The notes beneath the pieces are model-generated. The model had not been told where the DNA came from. It saw only the letters and a program-made list of their open reading frames with translations, and ran no database searches. A stretch of DNA of 64,000 bases from Mesostigma viride (Eukaryota > Streptophyta > Mesostigmatophyceae > Mesostigmatales > Mesostigmataceae). Where the stretch lies: the NCBI GenBank assembly GCA_009746045.1, contig RPFO01000648.1, positions 588,734 to 652,733 of the forward strand. Reading direction: 5' to 3'. This document shows, one piece after another, positions 53,001-62,000 of the stretch. Position 1 is the first letter of the stretch. Each line of letters opens with the position of its first letter. A program made the position numbers and the translations under genes.

Positions 53001-56000
53001 TTGTTGCCAGGGTTGTGCCATACCGACCTTCTGTATTGTTGCCAGGGTTGTGCCATACCGACCTTCTGTATTGTTGCCAGGGTTGTGCCATACCGACCTT
53101 CTGTATTGTTGCCAGGGTTGTGCCATACCGACCTTCCGTATTGTTGCCAGGGTTGTGCCATACCGACCTTCCGTATTGTTGCCAGGGTTGTGCCATACCG
53201 ACCTTCTGTATTGTTGCCAGGGTTGTGCCATACCGACCTTCTGTATTGTTGCCAGGGTTGTGCCATACCGACCTTCTGTATTGTTGCCAGGGTTGTGCCA
53301 TACCGACCTTCTGTATTGTTGCCAGGGTTGTGCCATACCGACCTTCTGTATTGTTGCCAGGGTTGTGCCATACCGACCTTCTGTATTGTTGCCAGGGTTG
53401 TGCCATACCGACCTTCTGTATTGTTGCCAGGGTTGTGCCATACCGACCTTCCGTATTGTTGCCAGGGTTGTGCCATACCGACCTTCCGTATTGTTGCCAG
53501 GGTTGTGCCATACCGACCTTCTGTATTGTTGCCAGGGTTGTGCCATACCGACCTTCTGTATTGTTGCCAGGGTTGTGCCATACCGACCTTCTGTATTGTT
53601 GCCAGGGTTGTGCCATACCGACCTTCCGTATTGTTGCCAGGGTTGTGCCATACCGACCTTCTGTATTGTTGCCAGGGTTGTGCCATACCGACCTTCTGTA
53701 TTGTTGCCAGGGTTGTGCCATACCGACCTTCTGTATTGTTGCCAGGGTTGTGCCATACCGACCTTCTGTATTGTTGCCAGGGTTGTGCCATACCGACCTT
53801 CTGTATTGTTGCCAGGGTTGTGCCATACCGACCTTCTGTATTGTTGCCAGGGTTGTGCCATACCGACCTTCTGTATTGTTGCCAGGGTTGTGCCATACCG
53901 ACCTTCTGTATTGTTGCCAGGGTTGTGCCATACCGACCTTCCGTATTGTTGCCAGGGTTGTGCCATACCGACCTTCTGTATTGTTGCCAGGGTTGTGCCA
54001 TACCGACCTTCTGTATTGTTGCCAGGGTTGTGCCATACCGACCTTCTGTATTGTTGCCAGGGTTGTGCCATACCGACCTTCTGTATTGTTGCCAGGGTTG
54101 TGCCATACCGACCTTCTGTATTGTTGCCAGGGTTGTGCCATACCGACCTTCTGTATTGTTGCCAGGGTTGTGCCATACCGACCTTCTGTATTGTTGCCAG
54201 GGTTGTGCCATACCGACCTTCTGTATTGTTGCCAGGGTTGTGCCATACCGACCTTCCGTATTGTTGCCAGGGTTGTGCCATACCGACCTTCCGTATTGTT
54301 GCCAGGGTTGTGCCATACCGACCTTCTGTATTGTTGCCAGGGTTGTGCCATACCGACCTTCTGTATTGTTGCCAGGGTTGTGCCATACCGACCTTCTGTA
54401 TTGTTGCCAGGGTTGTGCCATACCGACCTTCCGTATTGTTGCCAGGGTTGTGCCATACCGACCTTCTGTATTGTTGCCAGGGTTGTGCCATACCGACCTT
54501 CTGTATTGTTGCCAGGGTTGTGCCATACCGACCTTCTGTATTGTTGCCAGGGTTGTGCCATACCGACCTTCTGTATTGTTGCCAGGGTTGTGCCATACCG
54601 ACCTTCTGTATTGTTGCCAGGGTTGTGCCATACCGACCTTCCGTATTGTTGCCAGGGTTGTGCCATACTGACCTTCTGTATTGTTGCCAGGGTTGTGCCA
54701 TACCGACCTTCTGTATTGTTGCCAGGGTTGTGCCATACCGACCTTCCGTATTGTTGCCAGGGTTGTGCCATACCGACCTTCCGTATTGTTGCCAGGGTTG
54801 TGCCATACTGACCTTCTGTATTGTTGCCAGGGTTGTGCCATACCGACCTTCCGTATTGTTGCCAGGGTTGTGCCATACCGACCTTCTGTATTGTTGCCAG
54901 GGTTGTGCCATACCGACCTTCCGTATTGTTGCCAGGGTTGTGCCATACCAGAGTAACTCGTACTCCATTCTTGTCAGGGCGACACTGCTAGCTCCCTGAA
55001 GCGAGACGGGGTGCAGCAACACACCGGCCAACCTCAACCATGAAAAAGCAAAGCATGCTTATCCTGGACCCTAAGCCCCAAAGCCCCACAACCCCCAGCC
55101 TCAACCCTGAATCGCCATCCCCTACCCCCACTGACCCCTAAGCTGGCCCCATGGCACAATGCCAACCCCCTTGTGCGCCAGGAAAGGTTATCCTGGATGA
55201 TGATCATGAGGACTGGTGCCCCTCGCCCCTCGTGTCTTCCGCAATGGTGGCAGCAGAGCTCACTCCCCCGTGTACGGTCACCCGATGGGGTGTTGGGCAA
55301 GGCCGCACACGACCACACCAGCCTGGCCAGCTCTCTAGCGATGGCATGTTCCCGGTTCGGCCGCGTGCCGCGTTCCCCCCAATCAACCCACAAGCACGCT
55401 GGCCGTGCGCAAGCATACACGCGCAGCCGTCAGCGAAGCATGACGAATGGGCACTCCACGGCAGCAAAGGGGGCAAATGCGGTGGGTTGGGTGGCAGGCC
55501 GCACACGAAGGTGGCATGTTGCAGTATCTTCCCCCCTCGACACCCTGGTACGTCCAGGCTCCTGTCCAGTGTGCCGCTCCTAATGTACGCGCGCTAGCTG
55601 GCCCTGCCCCTATCACACGCATGTCCCTGTGCACTACCCATCGGGTAGTACATGTGTGTACGCGTGCACGCGTGTGCGTGTGCGTGTGCATGTATGTATG
55701 CGTGCATGTGTATATGTGTGTATGTGTGCATGTGTGTAGTGCGAATGTGTGTACGCGTGCCATCCATTGCTGAAAAATCCCCTAAGTCGCAGCGGGCCAT
55801 GTGTTAGGTCTGAAAGGCAGGGTGTGAACGCATCATTTTACGCTCCTTTTCCAGATCACCTCCTTTCAAGGCGACGATGACTCCTGCCTCCCAACGATGA
55901 CACGTGGCGTACAGGCCTGCCACATGCACGACATGAGGGTGTGGCTGCACAGCCCATCAGACTACCACGATTTGTGGCTTATTACTAGAGTATGGAAATG

Positions 56001-59000
56001 TCTTGCTGTGAGGCCGCCCCCACCCCATCCTGGTGCGCTGCATCGCGACATCCCACTGTTCTCTACGCGGCCGCCCCCACCACATCCTGGTGCGCTGCAT
56101 CGCGACATCCCACTGTTCTCTACGCGGCCGCACCCACCACGTCGTAGTGAGCGGCGATCTCGTGCGGCGTTACGTGCGCCAGCACATCGTCGCGGTCCCA
56201 CACCAGCACTTGCAGCAGGCCGCGCCGCGTGTGCTGGCGGATCTGCAGCACGGCGAGGCAAGGGCATGGAGTAGCGTGGGGTACAAGGGGGCGTTCATAC
56301 AAGGTGCGGTGATGGTTGGCAAAAAATAGTGTGGATACAGAGACCACCACTCAGTACAGTAGTAATGCACCAGGGGGCATGGACGCCACGCATGCAGTCA
56401 CACACATGCTTCAAAACGCGCGGGACACGAGTGAGGAGCCACGACGCATGGCCAAAGCGTCCTTTTCCATCCCACGATGTGACTCTGTACTTAAGCATGG
56501 GAGAAACGAATAAGGGGAAAACCATTCCCTACGCTTGCCGGGACAAGCCCATCAGCCTCTGGCTAAGTCAGCCAGAAAGCTTGCTGCATTGGCCCCCACC
56601 TCACAAGCACCACACGGCTACCAGCAAAAACGACCCCAGGAACACGAGGTCTGCCATACACGCGATCCATGCGGCTGCGTCGCCGTCCATCCTCAGCGAT
56701 CGCAGGTGCGGCGAGCACAGCCAGCAGTGCTCGCCCCCCGGCTGTGCCCCCCTGGCTGTGCCCCCCCGTACCTGCTGCTCCCAGTGGCGCATCAGCGTGG
56801 GCGGCACCAGCAGCAGGGTTGCGGCGGACAGAAAAATGGGTGCCGAGGAGGACGATGCAAGTCGACCGCCTGCAGTGAGCGACACGCCCTGGGGGCTGCT
56901 GCCGGCGCCTGCCCTGCCCAGGCCGACTGATGGGCTCCCCAGCCGCCCCCGCAGGCCCCCAGAGTAGGGCGGCAGGCCCTTGAGCGCCTTCCTGAGGGCG
57001 GGCAGGTCGAGCTGCAGCTGACAGAGGCGCCCTGGCATCCGCCACGAGTGTTGCTGCGCCATGCGGGAGGCAGGGCTGGAGGGCGACAGCAGCGCGGGGG
57101 GGAGGCCCACCGCCGCGCGCGAGGAGCTCCTGGGCCCACCCGAGGGGCTTGCGGGGCTTGATGTGGTGGGACATGGGGGCGGAGTGAGGGCTGCCCCTTT
57201 GCTTTTCTGGCGCATGCGTGGTGGCGTGCGTGCTGCGCCGCCCCCCTTGTGGGCATCAGGCGGCCGAGTCGCGGGCGAGCAAGGGCCGGCCCCTTTCAGC
57301 TGGCAAACAATTACACGGTCAAGAACGCAGAGCAATCAACCACACGGTCAAGAACGCAGAGCATGGCGCGCACTAAGGGCACGAACACGCAGCAGGGCAG
57401 GGCAGGGACACAAAGGTGAGGGCGTGCGCGTGAGGGCGTGAATGTGAGGGCATGCGCGTGAGGGCGTGCGTGTGAGGGCGTGCATGTGAGGGCGTGCATG
57501 TGAGGGCGTGCGTGTGAGGGCGTGCGCGTGAGGGCGTGAATGTGAGGGCATGCGCGTGAGGGCGTGCGTGTGAGGGCGTGCATGTGAGGGCGTGCGTGTG
57601 AGGGCGTGCTTGTGAGGGCGTGCGTGTGAGGGCGTGTGTGTGAGGGCGTGCATGTGAGGGCGTGTGTGTGAGGGCGTGCATGTGAGGGCGTGCGTGTGAG
57701 GGCGTGCGTGTGAGGGCGTGCGTGTGAGGGCGTGCGCGTGAGGGTGTGTGTGTGAGGGCATGCGCGTGAGGGCATGCGCGTGAGGGCATGCGTGTGAGGG
57801 CATGCGTGTGAGGGCGTGCGTGTGAGGGCGTGCGTGTGAGGGCGTGCGTGTGAGGGCGTGCGCGTGAGGGCGTGCGTGTGAGGGCGTGCGCGTGAGGGCG
57901 TGCGTGTGAGGGCATGCGCGTGAGGGCGTGCGTGTTAGGGCATGCGCGTGAGGGCGTGCGTGTGAGGGCATGCGGAGGAGGCAAGCAGCATGAGCACGGG
58001 ACATGGGCAGACAACACAAGCAACCCTGTGCACAGCTCAGGCTCATGCTCCTGTGCCTGAACCATGTCTACCCCTCCGCCCCCCTTCTTCCCCGGCCATG
58101 CCCTCCGCCCTGTCCTGGCGTACGCGGATGGACGGTGGCCAACACGAGCCTGCACGCAAGAGTTGCTCTTGTGGCCACTAGTGGTTTGTGGCGTGCGGCC
58201 CACGGACCCATGTGTGGGCGGGACCGCGAGGGGCCCGCTCATGGCACGGCACATGCTGACCTGACCACCAGGCTCGATGCGCGGTCTACATACAGGGCGT
58301 GGGCGCAAGGGGTGAGGCCAGCATAGAATGCGCCCCGCGGAAACCTCCACCTCAGCACCACGCCTCACCGTCCCCATCCATAGTTTCCCCCCATCCCCGT
58401 TCCCCATCGATGTACCTCCGCACGGCTCCTGTCACGCGGCTGGCGGCGAGGAGACGCCCTGCCCCTCTGTGCGTGCGACGACGGTGATGGCTCCAACGCA
58501 GCTGCACCTGGCGCCTGCCGGAACGAGGGCGACGGCAGTGATTGGTCAGCTGCAAGGTGCGCCTCGTCGGCCAGCTGATGCAGCAGCTCCTCCACTTTGT
58601 GCTCCAGGGGGTCCTGTTGGCACCAACACAAAAAGGGGACAGTAGAACGAGACCACCAGGGAGTCAATGGTGGCCAAAGGATGGTAAACGTTGCGTGACA
58701 ACAGCTCTGAGGACTGAACAAAGAACAGGTCTGACGGTGCAACAGTAGGCAGGGCAGAAGAGAGGGAAGCAGGGCGGAACAGAGACGGAAGGGCAACCTT
58801 AGCAATAACGCCCCCAGCGTGGCCTATGCGAGCACAAGGCGGATGCAACCACATGGCGGATGCAAGCACAAGGCGGATGCGAGCACATGGCAGATGCAAG
58901 CACAAGGCCCACCTCTTCTGTGGCCAGCACCAGACCCAAGTGGCGGAACACATTGGCGCCATAGTCCGCTGGCAGGCGCGCGTCCTTGTGCACCAGCAGG

Positions 59001-62000
59001 CCCTGGCCCTGGGGCCACAGGAGGGCGTCTGGCGGCAGCTTGCTCAGCCAGGTGAGGCAGGGTGGGGCGCCGCTGCTGCTGCCGGTGCCGGTGCGGGGGA
59101 CCAGGGAGCTGAAGAACGCCTGCAGGGTTCGGGCGAGGGGGAGGGGCACCACGCCCAGCGGGGTGGTGGCAGGGTGGTGCGCACACATGGCGTGCCATCC
59201 ATCACAAGTGCAGCACGACCGACCCATCCGACCAACCAGCAACGGCCCCCCCCCCACGTTTGTGCGTCCCCCATGTTTATGCGTATCTACTGGGGGGACC
59301 ACAAGCGGCCGATGGGTGGTGGCAGGGTGTGTCGCAGCCACATGCGCCGCAAGCATGGCTTGAACAGAGGCATGTTTGTGTGGGTCATGGTCCAGCAGCA
59401 GCGACCCGATGTCGCAGCGCGATCCTTGCCGCCCCCAGCGACCTGTGTCATCCCTACAGTGTGCGACCGAGGGGCCGATAGTGAACGTTCGTTGCACGCC
59501 GTTGGGCAACTTCCGCGCACATCCGCTGCAACCCCTGCGCTACCTTCTGGCGGCATTGCCTTGCCCACCTGCCCACAGCATACCCACGGGTGACCACCGA
59601 AGAGGTGGGCTGGTGAGAAGGGGGTACCACTGCGTGTGGCAGCATCGCTGCGAATAAGGCTACCTACACGCGCGCTGTGGGCTGCATGTGTGCATGGACC
59701 GGTGGCCTGCGCCGCCGACACTGGCGGAGGGAGCCCCCACCGTGCTTCCGCCACCCTTGGAACGCTACCCATCATGATTGTCGACATGCATGCCTCTCCC
59801 GCCTTGCCCCGCCCTTTGTTTGTCTCTGGCAAACTACCAGCTAACGTGGCCGCACACTGCAACCCCACAGCCTTGAGCCGGACACGCCCCAACCACGCAT
59901 CCACCCCGCCCACCCCGCATACCACGTTGGAGGGAAGGCCACCCTCGCTGCCGCGCGTCACAAACCCCGGCACGCTCGTCACCAGCTCAGTGTCGGCGTT
60001 CTCCTCAGGCACCTGCCAGCCCACGACATGCCGCGCGCAGCCAGGGGGGGCGCAAGGGACCCGGCACAGGCAGCACCAGACCCGGAGCAGCGCCAGATAT
60101 CCGCCCGCGGAACACAGAGCCGACCCCCCTGTTAAAGAACGCTCATCGGAGGCCTCCTCGACCCCCCCGGTAAAGAACGCTCATTGGATGCCCAGGAGGT
60201 CAGCCGACCCAGGGCTCCGAGACACCCCCACGAGAACGTGCCATACGCGACAAGACCCACACGAAGTGCTGCCGATGACCCGTGGGACGGGAGCCTTGTG
60301 GCCACGGGAGCCGCTGGCCTGGCCGTTGCACACATCAGCACATGTCAGTGGCAATACCAGCTCATTGGCTGGGCACGCTCCCCGTAGGCATGCATGGTGG
60401 GAGACATGCAGGTCCGTGCTGGCAACCCAAATGGAACTGGATACCTGCGCAACTACCCTGGTGTTGATCAGCCTATAAACGGGTCTGCTATTCATAGGCC
60501 TTTTCATAGGTGTCGTCCATGCTGCTGGCTGGCCTCCTAGTTCTGTTGTCGTGCACAAGATGAGGGACCCGCCCGCATGTGCTGCAAGTGCATGATTCTC
60601 CCGTGTTTCCTTACAGGGCATCCATCGCATGCACAAGAGAAGAGACCCTCCCGCATGTGCTGGGACAATGCACTATGCAACCCCTGCACTGTGTGATATG
60701 CAACCCCTGTAAATAAACATTAAAGGGTTGACGGTGACAGCACACTGCACATTGTATTGCTGTAAACAACTCAGGAGTCCGCACGCTTGTTCAGTTATGA
60801 GCTAATACAAAAATATTCGACTGGTCGCGGCACTGCGGCAGTCCATGGCTGGCCGTGGGGATGGCAACCCCCTTGACTTGCTAGCCACGTGTGCTGGGAA
60901 CCCCTTAAGGCATGGGGCCACGTGTGCTGGGAACCCCTTGATGCATGGGGCCGGGGGTGGACCGCGCGATGGCAAACGCGCCAACTGCGATATCCCCCGC
61001 TACACAACCGACGCGCGCTGCAACACAAGCTACACAAGGGCGCGCGCTGGCTTCCTGGGGCATGCGTCGCACCTATAACGTTTTTCTGCGACCCCACCGC
61101 GCTCACCTTGCAGTCGGCGTGCCGCGTGTCGGCATTCATCCAGCAGAACCACGGCTCCTTCTCCGTGGGCGGGGCGGCACCGGGCAGCAGCCGGCGCCAC
61201 TTGTCGCAATCCTCGCACTGCGCCCAGACGGCAGCGTCCGCCCCACCCCCACCATCCCCACCGGCACCGCGCTCCTCCTGGACCTGATCCACGGCCATGG
61301 GCCACGCACCCACGCTGATGGAGCCACCAGGACTTGCGGCAGTAGCTGTTAGGGCGATGGTGGAGCCAGCCACGGCGCTGTTGTTGCTGCTGCTGCGGTC
61401 ACCGCGGCTGGTCCTCCGCCTCTTTGTCTTTGCCCCTCCCCCTCCCCCGTGCGAGGGTGACAGCTGGTCCACCTCCCCCGGTGCGACCGCTTCCTCCTTA
61501 CCCTGGGCACACATGCGCGGGAACAACCCAGCCGCCCCTTGGCTACTGGCATCTGCACCGCTGCCATCGTTCCTGCGCTCGACGGGCACTCCCTTTGGAT
61601 CAGGGCTGCCTCGCTGGCACACGTCACCTGCTGCCGCTTGCATGCCGTCAGCGGGTGTGGCGCCAACTGCGCAGCCACCCATCACTGCACCAGGCGGCGC
61701 TGATGCGGTGTGCAACTCGGCAGTCGCCATGGGGCAGGCAGGCCGGGCAAGGGAACACCCGGGGGCCGCCAAACAGGTGGGGCTGGCAGGGGCACCTGGG
61801 GACAGGGTGGGACGGGGGCCACATGGCCTGTGGATGGGAGCGGAGCTGGCATCTCCAAACTTGGGTACAAGCACAGGACTTCGGGGTGTAGCCTGCCCGC
61901 CCTCTCCGAGGCTGTCCTTGCGGTCACCCCCGCAGCCCCCATCCACAGGCCAGGTATCCACGGTGGCGTCCACTGGCATGGCATCTCCAGGGAGTGGAGG

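Larger units (their letters stand above)
47119..56137 (-). other. SNF2 intron 7 (9.0 kb)
   Basis: It separates two halves of a single helicase block. Contains the 57-bp donor duplications at its 5' side, a TG-rich tract (55.65-55.76 kb), the 35-bp x ~202 array, and the 38-bp array. About 55.0-55.65 kb holds nothing recognisable. Confidence 0.85.

Noticed and set aside
47321..54949. CRISPR-like appearance of the regular arrays
   Set aside because: Units are directly adjacent with no unique spacers, and the locus is a eukaryotic intron.
47799..55037. ORFs of 2,200-2,400 codons on both strands in all six frames
   Set aside because: They arise because the 35-bp unit contains no stop in any frame and 35 is not divisible by three. 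They overlap completely, encode only the repeat, and lie within an intron of a well-supported gene.
57311..58407. Long His/Thr/Pro-rich minus-strand ORFs
   Set aside because: They are translations of the 12-bp array in intron 5; they have no start context or family and overlap in several frames.
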